DNA of 64,000 bases from Phytoseiulus persimilis (Eukaryota > Arthropoda > Arachnida > Mesostigmata > Phytoseiidae). The notes under the pieces were generated by a model that ran no database searches, was not told where the DNA came from, and saw only the letters and a list, made by a program, of their open reading frames with translations. Location: positions 26,558,723 to 26,622,722 of the forward strand of contig CM075103.1 in the NCBI GenBank assembly GCA_037576195.1, written 5' to 3'. The position numbers were made by a program, and so were the translations under genes. This document shows positions 24,027 to 37,150 of the stretch, piece by piece; the stretch's first letter is position 1, and the number at the start of each line of letters is the position of its first letter.

Positions 24027-27000
24027 CTGAGAATCGCCGAAACGGGAAACTGCGCATCAGTACTTCCCTCTCCAATGACTAGACGGGGGGCAACAGAAGC
24101 GAAAGCGGATCATCGCCGAACAGATATCAGAACACAACTAACGGTGTCGATCACGAAATCACATCGTCTTCGGCTTCATCGCTTAAACGACCCAAGATTT
24201 CTGCGGTTGATTCACGCCTTCATCTGAGATATTATGTTTCGGACAGACTCGCTTCGCCTCATGTCTCCTCTTTGTCCACTGAGTCTTTGGATCGCGATAC
24301 GGCTGAGCACGAGGAACGCCGTTTCTGTGGAACAAAACACGAACAGCAAGCCGAAAGCAAGGGAATCGCCTTTTTCTATCCGAGCGGTCCGCTTCCTTCT
24401 CCCTGGAGCAGCAATCTGTGCGTTCCATCTGTTCTATGTCATCTCGGAGCTGTTCTTAATTGCACTGCGGACTAGGCTTCGGAGCCTGAGCTGGAATCGA
24501 ATCGGCGGACAAGCGAACAGCCGCTTCGTTCCATCCCGCGGTCACTTGCTGCTCCGGTCGTCTTTTGTGTTCGCTCAGAATTAAGCAAAAATATCGTCCG
24601 TCTATTGTGTTTGCTGGTAGGGAAAACGGCCGAAGGTCCCGCGTCCTATATCTCAGAGGAGGATCTGGTTCCGACCGAGGCAAAGAAATGCTCATCAAGT
24701 CCAAGCCGCTGTTTCTTTCGGTTTTCCTCTGATTTGACCCGACCTTCCGCAGAGGAAATGCAGAGACGGCTTCGCGCCCCGGGCGATTGAGAGCTTCGGC
24801 TCATCGATCGAGGAGTCTCACAACAGAGAGAATGTTTGAGGAGCTGGCGGCAACTATTCTGGAATCCCTGAAACTCACCCGGGAGAAAATCTTCGCGGGT
24901 TCGAGCAGGTTGCAATCCCAGGAGTCTGCGGTGAAACCGTTAAAGAGCGATCGATAATTCGACCCTCGGAGCCGTTTCATTCCTCTCAAGAACTTCCCGG
25001 AATCCTAATATGACGATTCCGGAGCTGAACGTGCTCTCAACAAATCTACACGAACAATTTTGCAGCGCGGCGCGCGGGCTCTCAAGAACTGCGTGAGCCT
25101 TCGAACCATTAAGAGGGAGAATCCGGGAAAGCGGCCCGCGAAGAAACGGCGAGGGGAGAGGCCGGCGAGGATTGGGGGAAACCGAAAATGTCCTCGAAAT
25201 CCATACGCCGGGATCGGATCGCTCGTATATGAAAGTGCGCGCCGTTCGAATCGAGCTCTCGCCCTCTTCAAGTCAGTCGTCGATGCCATTTACTGGATAA
25301 ACTGACGCCGCAGCCGAATGCTTGAGCATAGCTACTTCCGAATCTGCCGGATCGGGCTTCAAGGAGTCGAGGCGGATCTCGAGAGCGAGGAAGAAACGTA
25401 GACTTGAGATCTTTGGGAACGGATTTGGACGTCACTGTGTATCAAAAGGCATTCATAGGACGCCATCAAATGTTTCAGCCCCGGCTGTTCCGTTCTCGAT
25501 CACTTCCTGAGAAGACCAAAGGTCGGAATCCGATTGTCGAGAGGTTTTCGAGGACCCTGGTGCCATGATTGAATCGATCATGTTTTCGACGATTCACTTG
25601 ATTCGATGTCTCTTATTCTCAAATATCCGCTCCGATATTCCAAGAACTTAGCAAGGGTACACAGGAATCGCGGAAAGTAAGGAGGTGAAGATTCTGTGGG
25701 GCCCGGATGGCATGCCTGGGCGTCGGACGGGTGCCAAGTGGCAAGTTGATGGTCAAGCTGAGGTGAAGCGAGGAATCGAACGGCGAATTATGCATCAGTC
25801 GCAGCTATCGCCTGCTCTGGCAGCTGAGAAGGGAGACGACCCAAAGATATAGACATTTCTCCTTGGGCATCCTTGCTGTGAGCCGGAAAGGCAAGCGGGT
25901 ATTTGGTTATTCGCCGGATGACGGCCTCTGCGGACGGTCGGCACACCACTATCTTGCTTTTAATGGACCTCGAGGAATGAATCTTGCAGTCCATTCGGTG
26001 GTCGATGTTGCCGAAGCGCTTCTGTTGCTCCCTGGTTTCCTTTGTATGCACAGCCCTCGCGTGAGAGCAGGAGACATCTCCGGGGGGGAAACTAGACCGA
26101 GGGAAAGTTGAGGAGTACAGATCGGCGGCGAAGCGGAGACTGGGTCGTGATCGGCTGAAGGAGAACAAAATAGAAAGATAGTCACACACGCGCGTTCACA
26201 AAGCCGGAGGTCGTGGACGCGATAGAGGACTGTCGTCGTTGTAAAAAGCCACTCCGAACAGTTTCACGACCACTGACTGGGCGGGTACGCGACGGGAAGA
26301 CGAGCGAGCCGGATGGCAAGCACGATATTCGAGGGGACGGAAACGCTCGGTGAATACGGGTCTTTCCAGCTCGATGGAACCACCCGAAACGCAAACATCC
26401 CGTGAGCCGCATCGACGAGGAAAACCAGAGTGGGGGAACGAAGATTCGGGAGCAACGAGGTTTTGGAGAGATTTTCTGACAGATACCGCTGAACACATCC
26501 GACGAAGTCGGGAACTCGAACCGCGCGGGCGGGAGTGGTTCGAAGAGAAAGATCGAAACGAAAAACCAGTCGAGAGGGAGGGACTAGATGAACGGCGCAA
26601 CTCCTTGCATGGTCCTCCGCTCTAGTCCCCGTCCTCCGATTTCCTTATCCCAGGTCCGAATTTTCGGCATCCTTTGCCTTTTCTGTCCGCTCGACCGAAA
26701 TTTTTCTGCCTGATTCTCTCCCGCGCGTTCATCCTCTGCCAAGCACTATCTGCTCTACTTTCCTCCCTCATCCAGCTGGAACAAGCCGCGGTATTTTCAA
26801 TTTGACAAAGAGATAAGGCTCGAGTGAGTCAGCGGGATAGAGCGCGGACATTTTTGCGCGCCAATTAGAGAGAGAGGAGGAATATTCTATGGGCTCTTGA
26901 GGCCAGGCTGAGGATGCTCGTTGGATGCGCGATCCGAGAACAAGGGACAGAGAGACGGGGCATGGAACAGCGAGGCCGCTCACATAGAATACAAAGACGG

Positions 27001-30000
27001 AAGGCAAATTGCGCGTGTAGCACGGATCGATCCCCCTGTTACAGGCTCCTAACGAGTGACACCTCTTCTCTGTTGGTGCTGCCACCGCTGTCGTCGGGGC
27101 ATCGCCACGGCATCATCCATCGAGGCGATTCGCCGTGAGAGTGCGGTCGTAATCCGGAAAAAACGGAGGAGGTCGGTGCAGGAAAGGGGTCCGAAATAGG
27201 ACGCGAGAGGAGGAGCGGAGCGTGAAGAGGGCCAAGTATTCTTCTAGCGGCGGCGACGGCGGTAGAAAAACACGACATGCCCGAAAAGTTCTATTGAACA
27301 ATGGACAAGCGTCCAAACGTGGACACAGCTGGGCTCACAATCTGTACGTATCACGCACAGAGAGAGAGAAGAAGGCCTTCGTTGCAACCTGCCGTCAGTT
27401 TTGCTGTTTTCTCGTTTTCCAGCCCGCCTGCCGGCAAGGCGGAAATCAGACAAACCAACTTGCGCCAACTCCTCGTCAACTGCAACATGTCTGGACTTGG
27501 CTCTGTCCGTTTGTTTCCACCAGGCGACCCAGCAGAGACTGCCCAACTTTGCTATAACTGCAGGTTCGTTCGCAGCTGTGCCGGCGAACTCCTCTGACAT
27601 GTTCAACCCCGAAGTGAAGGCCTTTCCATGCGAGTGAACATGTTCGAACATGTCCGGGCAAGTTCCAGCGGGTGCCGTGACTGCGCTGCACTCACGGACG
27701 GATATGGTCAGGATCCTTTCCACTGGAACCCAGTCAACCTAACCCGTGTCCGATGAAACCCAATTCACTGATACCCTTTTCACCAACAAGTCTCCTCTCA
27801 CAGTCGCGAAGGGTTAGCGGTGGGTTCGGTGGCAATGAGCGGGGTGCAGCGTCTGCGTCTGCGCCGTTGTTCCGCTTGGGTCGCCTCACCTAACATAACC
27901 CAGTCTGACCCACGCACTACGGAGCTGCGAGACACTGAATTGCGCGAGGCTTTTAGGGCATTCAAGTTCCCAGTCCCCACCGCCCAACAGTTCCCGATTC
28001 CTCTCGTCGGCCCGTAAAACCAGCGTGAATAGCTTCGCGATTGGGAGAGGAGAACAGTCGGTAGACTGGGCTCCGCTGAACTCGGTATTCGCCACGGATT
28101 CGTGCTGAGGCGGAAAAAATGGGGACCCCGGGCTCTGAACTTTCCGGTGTTCTTACTTGAAAACGCGATGCTCAATAACTCTCCCGGAGGGCTGCACCAT
28201 GAATGCGGTGTATTCCTGGATCAACCGGTGGTTATGTCCGGCAGGAATTCCAGCACCCAAGGTTCCAAAGAAAAAATCGCATTGTTGTATCTCGAGTGGA
28301 AAATTGACCGAGCAATGGGGGATTCGGAGTAGGCTGCGCGGCGAGAACCGAAGACCAGGTTCACGTCAAGTATTCGCGCTGTGAACGACAACTGGCAGGG
28401 AGTATCGGACACGGTTTCTCCTCTCGGGGAAATTCAAGTGCAAATCGAATCGTAAAAATCTGAAAAATATGCAAACGGAACGGCTGCCGCTTTTTTGCCG
28501 GCGGGACCGAGAGGGGCTTTCCGCCGGAGAAACCGACCAAAAAGGAGCGGAACTCCACCGGTGTGAGTGGAAATGTTTATTTTATGACGCATGTTGTTGG
28601 AAAGGATCCATCTGCCTCTTCAGATACACTCACACCAAACAACAAGCCGACACACTCTTTATCTTCCTCTGGGAGCCAAAGTCGGTTGTACGGCAAGCTG
28701 TAAAGGGAGGCGAACGCGGGAACGAATTCCTGCGGAAGCGCCGAAGAGTCTCTTTTTGTTCTTGCTCAGCCACCCGGAATCCGTCCGTTTACCTGAACGG
28801 TCTATCCTCGTGTGATTCCGGGGAGCTGGTGTCGTTCCTCGTTATGATTCATGATTCTACCGAGGACCGGATTCAGCTGAGACGAAAGGCGGGGAATATT
28901 CAGCGTCCATTGAATGAAAAGCTCGTCGATTGAAGGGAACGGAGCGAAACCAGAAAAATCCTGAATACTCTGGATGCAGGATCGCGTTGGGTCCTAAGAG
29001 GAGATCGTGCAGTGGGAGTTGTCGCCGATAAGCGGCGTTCATGTGCCGATTTTTCTCTTTTTGGAAGACTTCGAGAGGACTTTTATTAGCCGTCGAAGCC
29101 GGCGATCGGAGTTATGCGCCAGGAAAGCGGCTGGGTGAGAGAACGAGAGGTCCAAGCGGCGAGGAGAGCTGAAGGCCGATTACGCGTTGCCCTCCGACGG
29201 AATAAGTTGTTTTATGGGGCGATATGGCTCGTTCTTCGCCGAAAGCTGGAATTTCATCGCAGCCATTCGGGAGAAAATACACCATTACCGCAATGAGTTT
29301 TGCCATTTTTAACAGCGGTTTCGGCGACTCACATGCCTCAGCGTCAACTTGTTCGCTTGACTCGATTCGGATGACTCCTGTCCTCGTCCAGGTCGCTCAG
29401 GACAGCCAGTATGTGTGAAGTGCACGACGCTAATAAAATTTACATAGTCGACCGAACGACTGCGTATTGGTGGTGTACGAGCTCTGACGGGGAGCCCGGA
29501 CAGCGCCGACGAGAAGAGAAGAAGAGGAGGGCGAGGAACGAATGAGGAGTGGCGAGGAGCTATTGCCCTCGAGCCGATTCCTGGGGTTGGGGCTCAGACC
29601 CCGAGTCGGTCGTAAACGCTTCCAGCAACAGTCAGTCGGATGCAATGAGCGACTAATAAGCAACGCCGGAAGCTCACGACGACGAGAACGCAATCGACTT
29701 TAGTTCAGGCTAAATCAGCTAAGACAAAACAGATCGCTGCACGAGCCAATGACGACACGGCTGAATGATTGCAAGGACGAACGAAGGAGAGAATGAGCGA
29801 TTAGGGTGAATCGAGGCTTGATGGAAGCGAAGGATCCGGAGCTCAGGGAAGAGCAGGCGATGATATTTCATCGTTACAACCTCAGAGCACTCCGGAACCG
29901 CTTTCGGAATCTTCGGCCACACCTAGCGGAGGTCTTGAGCTCTCGGCAAGATTCCCCGGGATATTTCTTCGGAACATTTAATCGGAACTCAATTCAAACT

Positions 30001-30840
30001 CATTCGTGGGACACACCGAGCTCCACGCGATCAGACCGCGAAAGAGATCCCGGCCGTTCTCGGCTCCTTAAACGTTCCGTGAGTTCAAACGAACACAGCA
30101 CTCAACTCGATCAGACGAAAGTGTAATCTCCCTCTTCTCTCAGCACTCCGCCAGTTGAAGTCTACGCCGGCGCAGCTGGCTCCTTTCCATCGGTTCCCGT
30201 TCCCCAAGCGCTTGTGAGAAAAGCAGTCTCTCAAATTGTTGGCCTTGCCATCGGAAACTTGTAAATTCGAGCGAATTCATTCTGCTACATTCAAACAGGC
30301 TGCCAGGTGTTTCCCGTCTCGCTTGCGAGCCGTTGATACGCTCCTGTCTGGTAGACGGTAACCCCTTTCTTGCGGGACCCTCGTTTCAAACGTTCGTGAA
30401 TTGTTCGTAACGCATGCATGAGAAAGTGATTCGCATTCCCCCGTTCCTCTCAGGAAGAGGTTTCAGTCTCCCCCTCCCCTCCTCTCTCGGTCCGCCGCGT
30501 CTGTTTCCTTTGTCACGAAAATGGAGGGTGTTAGCGGAAGGTTCGATCTCCGCCGCCGACGCGGTCACTCTGAGAAAGATTTCCATCGTTCCCAGTGTCT
30601 CTGGGTACCCTAACCATGATTCGGAGCGGATCAGCTCCTCCTCGCAGCTACGTCTACTCTTGAGATGCTGGAACACTCTTACACGACTATGCACCGCAAA
30701 TCTTGTGCGAGGGTTTTTGGCGTGAAAACTGGAAATCTGCGGAGCCAAAGTCCCCCATACGACAACATTCCCGCTACGGGGAGCCTCCCCCGATTCCCCG
30801 CGTTCTCATTCAGCGCGAGTCTCGGTCGAGGAACGATCAC
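24027..30840. other. No supported gene over about 6.8 kb
   Basis: A short open frame with charged, helix-like content lies at 24832-24957 (plus), and an aromatic-rich frame at 28857-29042 (minus), but neither has a supported splice partner. Small clusters of open frames at 26.2-26.6 kb and 27.2-27.7 kb overlap on both strands. No repeats of note were seen. Confidence 0.3.
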
Positions 30841-30861
30841 ACCCACCAGCGAGAGCAGAAC

Positions 30862-30869
30862 TTATAAAT
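30862..30869 (+). promoter_or_regulatory. TATA-like box
   Basis: TATAAATA on the plus strand has CCATTCC (a fair YYANWYY initiator) about 25 bases downstream. Overlapping open frames follow on both strands between 30806 and 31015, and I cannot tell which, if any, is coding. Confidence 0.2.
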
Positions 30870-31689
30870 ATGGTACTGCAACGACCATTCCAGCCAACGG
30901 ATTCTCGAAAAGATTCGAAACGAATGATGGAACGAGATTCAACATTGACAATTCCCAAGCTCCGTATGGGAAATCCGTTTATTCCGTGTAGGGATTCATC
31001 GCCTACAGTCATCAAGTCGGTATGATCGAGGTCATTACGTTATCGTAACGGAATCGGAGATCATCGGAGGGAGAGTGCAAGAGTAATTCAGGGAATCGAC
31101 GGACTTGGAGACTTGAAAGCCGCTCAGGAAAATACTTCCGTCAATTCTTCAAGCTGAGCATGTGGATGGGAAACCCTTCCTCCTCTGTCGTTCTTCTGCT
31201 TCGTCATATCGTTGGCCCTGAGCATTATAGCTGCTATCTTCGACTGCTGGTTGGCGGACATTGTCGAAAACTTCGGTGCAGACCTCTATCGTCTCCTCTG
31301 GTCTTCTATATTTCTTTCTATTCCTTGAAGCCTGTTGTCCCATTCACTCTCTCCGTGGTTTCCCTCCTCGCTCTTGTGCTCGCCCCACCAACGCGGAGTC
31401 TCTGTCGCTCGGAGAGCGAGTAACCCTGTGGTCCCTTCCTTGGAAGCACTCCTGGTCGAATGAACATTCTACAAGCGACGACGGTAGACCAAGCGTGAGG
31501 AGACAACTCGCCAACCGGGTAGGTGGGAGCGAACCGTGATAGAGGGCACACCACCGAGAATCGGACCGGCAGAGAGAGTGTGCGAGGTAGTCGGAGAGGT
31601 CCATGGCCCATTTGCGACCTGAAAGATAACAACAAACAGTGAAAACGCCTCGGGCGAGACGAGCGAGAACCGAGACCGACCTGGGGGAG

Positions 31690-31703
31690 ACCGACCGACC
31701 GAC
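31690..31703. repeat. (CCGA)3 tract
   Basis: ACCGACCGACCGAC within a purine-rich flank; belongs to the same class as the other tetranucleotide tracts. Confidence 0.8.
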
Positions 31704-32005
31704 AACGCGTCGAGGAAAGTCACAGTGGGGAGACGGCTGCGGAAGACCTTCAGAGTTGTTAGAGCTGGTTAGAAGGGGGAAAAGCAAAAGGGGGATGGCA
31801 AGCGACTGCTAGAGAGGGAAAAACGACCGGAGAGCGCAAAGAGGAGCACAAGGGTCTTCAGAATTCCGTGCTCGATAGCAATAATGGCGGCCATAGTGGG
31901 TGGCGAGCGTAGTCAAGGGTTACGGCGTCCCGTGGAAATGGCACGGAAAGAGCAGAAAGAAGGACGCCGAGGAAGAGATACCGAAGCGAACGACGGCGAG
32001 GTGGC

Positions 32006-32021
32006 CATGATGATGATGATG
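32006..32021. repeat. (ATG)5 trinucleotide repeat
   Basis: Five consecutive ATG/TGA units, read CATGATGATGATGATGC. Confidence 0.9.
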
Positions 32022-34669
32022 CGCTCCTCTTTTTGAAATGTCGATAAACGAATGGAGTTGATGTCACGTAGCTGTCGCGATTCTAACTCAAAGTGCGATG
32101 ATCTACCGAGGGCTTACTCATCATGCTTCAAAATCCGTCTTCGCGTGGGACAGTTCGAACCGCTTTTCGTCACTGCCCGCTCTTCTCACCGCTGTGGAGG
32201 ACCTCTGATGTGTCCGAACCTCGAGAAGGTTCCCAGCATCAAACACTTCCCAACCATTCTCCTGCCGCGGTTTCTTCATATTTGTTTTTGCCGCCTCCGC
32301 CAGATCACTGCACGGTCTTATTCCTGTCTTGCACGTTTTTCCGCGGTTCGTTAACCGCACCAGAGCCGATACCTCTTAAATTTGTGTTTGGTTCTCCGGA
32401 ACCGAAAAAGACATCCCCCCGTCGCCTTCCACACCTTCACCGTAGATTCCTTACTCATTTGATGAGCTCGGTCTGTCATCGCGATGCCACGAGCTCCAAC
32501 AGCCCCGCTTCAATCTCCCCCTGAGCTCCACGCTTCCAGTGACACTCACTACCCGGGACATGATCACCCCCATTTCGGAAGTTTTCAACCCTCCCTTAAC
32601 AGAGTCGCCCTTATCCACTATTCCCTTCCCATCGGTTCCTCAGACGATGAAACCTTTCAGGTCGTTCCGCGTTGCTTGGATTGCCCCATTTCCCCGAGCC
32701 CTATGATCGCATCTTCATCATTTCCTCGAAGCCCGATGTTCGTCTTGGCTGATTTTTTGAGAACCACCTTCCTATCTTCCGAAATTCCCCACTTCTCATG
32801 TACCACGAACAGGTCGCCCTCTTATTTTGTCGGCCATGGGCGGTGAGACCGGCGTCGGCGACTTAGGGAGCTGGATTTCCCTCTCATGTTCAACTGGTGA
32901 GGCAGAAACTCGAGGCAGTTGGACAAAGGAGAAAGTCCGAGTCGGTCGGTCCTCCTATTTTCCTGGAGAGGAATCTGTCCCTAGGCCCCAGTCTTTGTTC
33001 TTTCACCCATGAACAAGTTCATTATTTCTGAAGACAGCGAGCGAGGGAAGACCAATCTAGCGGTTGACCGCACTTCACACCTGGTAATCTCTTTGACCGT
33101 TCGGAGTGATTGTTTTGAATTCGTGATCCCACTACGTTTCCGTCACCATATCTCCGGCAGGGCTTGGTGTTTGAAAAGGCGACAACGTCCCGGGATTATT
33201 CCGAACGGGCGTCGAACTGAATCTGTTATGCTCAGACGCTCAACACCGTTGCGGCCTTCCGCGGCTTGGTTTCGAGAAGAAGAAGAGACATTCTAAGAGC
33301 TTTGTGAGGAGATCGCAAAAGGGCAAGAAGGGAGCGGAAACGACAGAATGGGGGTCAAGGAGCGGGACGGGGATCTCCTTAAACGAGGGGAGCAGAGGGA
33401 GGGGCTAAGTTGGCGGGCCGAGAAGGGTGCATCGCAATAATCGATCTCGCAAGTAGCCTTATTGACGACGGAAACGGCGACGGCAGCGTTGGCTATAGAG
33501 GAACGGGAGAGAATGGAGGGAGCCGAGGAGGCGCGAGCGGACGAGGACGCCGCGTAAACAGGGATCCATAAGCGGGAAGTGAGATTTTCTTCCTTTATTC
33601 GTTCGCGTACCCTACTAGCGAGTTGCCGCTTCGTCTTTCCTCGTCCCAACCATCTTCCACCCATCGTTCTTTCGAGCCCCCTCCTCCCTCCCACCGCTAA
33701 CACCAACACCAGCGGCTCCAGCCACTCTACCGCCCTCAGCCCACACATCCACGAACCCTTACGAGATGGATTACTAGACGTGCGCGTTTAATCAGTGAGC
33801 CCGCCAGTCCCCCCTGCGAGCCCTTCACTCTGGATTTCTCATCCGCCCCCGCCCTACTTCTGCCTGTTCCTCCCTCTTACACCCGCTGCCAACCTCAAGA
33901 CTGGTTGCCCCGAACACGGATGGAAGGGAATTCGTGCACAACCTGTATCTGGAGAAGCAACTCGAGGAGCGTTACGGCGGCTCTCCATCGCGTTGATCCA
34001 GGTGAAGCGGAAAAGCGCAAGGAGACTCCTCCGAGGTCCCGTTCGACAAGTCGCTCGTATCGAAGGCAACTAACTGTCCTCGACCAGCATACGAGCAACT
34101 TGACTTGGACAGCTAAAAGAGTCCGGAAAAAAGTCGAAAATTCATACGTGTCCTCGGGTTGGTGCTTCCCCTGAGAGCCGGGGAACTGTTTTGCAGCGCA
34201 TTCTTTCAGGTCGGGTACAGAACGAGTAGGATAACTCAATGGCGCATTAAAGGGAAGCGTCACAGAGCTCAGTGACCACGCGCTGGATTTCGAAAGGATC
34301 AACCTCAGCAGTTCAACTGCGGAACAAACCTATGTAAACTGTGCTTCGCGATTTATAACGTCTGGCTTGATCAGCCGTTATCCCAGAAACGGTCCTGTAC
34401 AGGTGATGCAGGAAACGCGGTAGTTGACCTCTCGATCGGGCACCTCGTGCGCAAGGGTTCCTAAATGGGATCGGCGTAATAAGTTCAAACTTTGGGTCCG
34501 TATCATGGGCCATTAACCGGAGTTCGGAGCCGTGGCATTGGAGCCGGAACCGGATTCCAAAGAGCAGTTCTTTGTGACCCCCACTCTCGAGCTCAGATCT
34601 CACTCGTACGCTCGAAGCGCGGGTTTATAGTTAATTGATGTACTGATGAGAGAATCCAGAAGCTCAGGT

Positions 34670-34683
34670 GAGAGAGAGAGAGG
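34670..34683. repeat. (GA)n microsatellite
   Basis: Seven alternating GA units followed by purine-rich GGGAAG. Confidence 0.85.
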
Positions 34684-35721
34684 GAAGATATCGGCGCCAT
34701 CCTTGAAGCGTCTGGGGCAAAAGATGGACATTGTCCAGCTGGAGCTGTTTCCGAAACGCAATCGGGAAGTCAGGCTTCTCGTGGTGGGAATTCTTTGTGG
34801 GCGCCGTGCTCGAGACTGTGAATACAAGATTCGAACCGGAGCCACAATATGAAATGGAACGCGAGATATTGGCAAAAGTTGTGAGAGACCGAAAAGAGGA
34901 CGGGACGTCCTGATCCGACCGCCGAGCTCGAAACCAGGGCCTCAGCGGCGAAGGACAGTTGCTTTCCTTTGAGTATCCGACTCGGAGCCACTTCTCCAGG
35001 TAGACACACAGATAAGAAGCGTAGTGTGAACATCAAACAGAATGAAAAGAACGACGCGGGAAAAGAGACGAGTGGTGACACTTCAATCAGAGTCTCCCAG
35101 ACCCTGTGATTGACTGGGAACCACCCTGCAAGCTCTTCGGTATCCTGATGACCTGCCGCCATCAGCGGACTCCATCGGTGAATGCTATCGGTGCATCCTG
35201 TCGATGAATCACACTTCGAGAGAATCGATTCGGGCGCTTCGGCGCGGAATTCCGCGGGTCGTCGGCGGCAGAAAAAGATGCGTTCGAGCTGGCCATCATG
35301 AATCAACATCGGACACCGACTTTGGGGTGGGGTTTTGTCAATGCCCGGCTGCCGAAGGTTCGTCGGTGGATCGAGGCTGACGCCGATACTGGAGCTCGTC
35401 AAACCAAAACTAAATCAACAACAGCGTCGCCGCCGCGGCTTCGGAACTGAGCTTGTGCGGAGTCGCTTGCGACGTCCAAGATGAGGCAAGATCATGGTGA
35501 GGCGAAGCAAAAGAAGACAAAACGAGGGAGAGGGTTTGCCGTCTGCGTCGGATTCCGGATGAGGAGTCTGGCGTCAGCGAGGCAGGCCGAAACTTGAGTC
35601 AGGCTGCCTCGGACGGATGAACGGAAGCTTCTGAAAGATAAGAATTCTATTATTTCCCAAACAGTTCTGCTTTAGGTTGATGATAAGCAGCAACGAGTGC
35701 GTTGCCCGGAATTCCCTCCCG

Positions 35722-35750
35722 CTTGCTCGCCCGCCCGCCCGTCCGCCTGC
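35722..35750. repeat. (GCCC)n imperfect tetranucleotide repeat
   Basis: GCTTGCTCGCCCGCCCGCCC followed by GTCCGCCTGC; same class as the 9.3 and 46.0 kb tracts. Confidence 0.8.
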
Positions 35751-36408
35751 ATCATCTCCAGATTTCGAGTGAGCGGAGAAGAATCCTGGCCGCATCAGAC
35801 GCCGCCGCGGACTCGGATCGGGGGATGGAGTGACAGCTCCTGGCGGACGGAATCGACTGAGACTGAGGTGTACGGTGGAGGGAATAAGAGTCTCGGCGAT
35901 ACAAGAGGAATGGGACGAACTGTACTTTGAGAGGAATAAGGAGTTCAGCTAAGCTCGATTAGCAGGATCACGAGGGGGAAAAAATGCGGGACGAGTGAGG
36001 GAGCCATGTGCAGCTGGTAGCTAGCGCTGGTTGAGAGGGACATGAGGGACACCGGTCGACGACGAATTCGGCCGAGAGCCGCGGCGAAACGATGAGTACA
36101 AGCTGAACGAACGATATCGCTTTACAGCGTACAATAAATTCGTCTTGTTTACCTGGCCGCTGCCTGGCTGCCCAGCGAACTAGTACCCGTAACGAGGCGT
36201 GATTCCGAAGCCTCCAGGACTTCTCGCCCTCCTGTCGAGTCTTCCGGAAAAGTCCTCGCAGTTCGGGTCGACGACCAATGGAGTTATTTCAAGCGGCTTC
36301 CCTGAACGTCCCAATCGCTGTGACGTGATCAACGCGCTCAACGTTTCAATGGATTCAAACCTGCGCATCAAAAGTCGCAGAGTAAATACCAGGTGATGTT
36401 GTTCGCAG

Positions 36409-37150
36409 CCATTATCGCTGCTCAGTTGGCCGGTGCTGCGGCCAGCGTCACTTGTTGGGCTGTTCAGAGTGGAAAGTGGCGAAGCGGCTGAAAGTAAGTG
36501 AGTTAATAAATTTTCATTCTAAGTGCTGTTCTTGTAGCTTTCCTTTCCTCTTTTTCGCCAACCCCGACGGGGCCTGTTGTCCTTGCAACGGTCGGCGTTG
36601 CCGCTTTCGGCCATCGGCGTTCCAACAGACAATCTCGAACCGGGTGAACGCAAACCTTTCGAACCTGACGGACATTGAAAGCGCAAAGTAAGAGGAAGCC
36701 GCTCTCCTTCTCTCGGGAGCACAACTGATTGGGAGACAGGAAAATCGCACTCACTTCCCCAGTTTTGAACACCTAGAGAGTCGAACGGTTGGCCGAGTGG
36801 AGAGCTGGATGGACAAAGACGTAGAGTCCGATTTTTCCACGGCAGAGATAGAGACGTACGGGAGAGAAATAAAAAGAAGATTCGGGACAGGGATCCGAAC
36901 GGAGGAAGCTGGCCAGAAAGCTCTCTCACAACTTCGGAAGCATGAAGAAGCCTTGTACGAGCAGGCCTGGCAGCTGTACAATAGTGCTTCGACTACTTCT
37001 GGGGTGAGGTTCATTGAAGTAGTGTAATGATCTCTCGGCGGAAGCGTTTGGAAGACTGCCGATACATATAGAGTATTCCGGGGCACGATGGCATGCCGAG
37101 GCGGTCAGGCTGCTTCTTGGAGGAGCCTGAGCAGACGAAACGTGCCCTAG
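36409..37150 (+). CDS. Candidate plus-strand exon chain, acidic helical protein of unknown family
   Basis: Proposed exons are 36409-36493 (donor AAA/GTAAGTGAG, the strongest donor seen), 36629-36687 (acceptor TTCCAACAG behind a TC-rich tract), 36763-37003 (acceptor CACTTCCCCAG, donor GGG/GTGAGG) and a weak terminal exon 37109-37150 ending in TAG. Phases match at every joint, and the introns are 135, 75 and 105 bases. The third exon, about 80 residues, is charged and probably helical, with motifs such as ETYGREIKRRFG and QLRKHEEALYEQ, and shows clear coding codon bias. The start is missing upstream. An alternative start ATG at about 36394 encodes MLFAAIIAAQLAGAAAS, signal-peptide-like, but its frame hits TGA just before the donor. 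No domain recognised. Confidence 0.4.

Larger units (their letters stand above)
31021..36408. other. No gene called; weak coding signals at 33.9 and 35.1-35.4 kb
   Basis: Minus frame 34770-35402 includes WSPLMAAGHQ, faintly like an ankyrin repeat helix, while the plus strand over 35209-35450 is also open with similar codon bias. These conflict and cannot both be right, so neither is called. Repeats at 31690, 32006, 34670 and 35722 are listed separately. CT-rich sequence dominates 32.4-32.8 kb. Confidence 0.3.

Noticed and set aside
34770-35402. Ankyrin-like motif WSPLMAAGHQ on the minus strand
   Set aside because: Only one weak repeat-like helix, and the plus strand over the same bases has equal coding signal.
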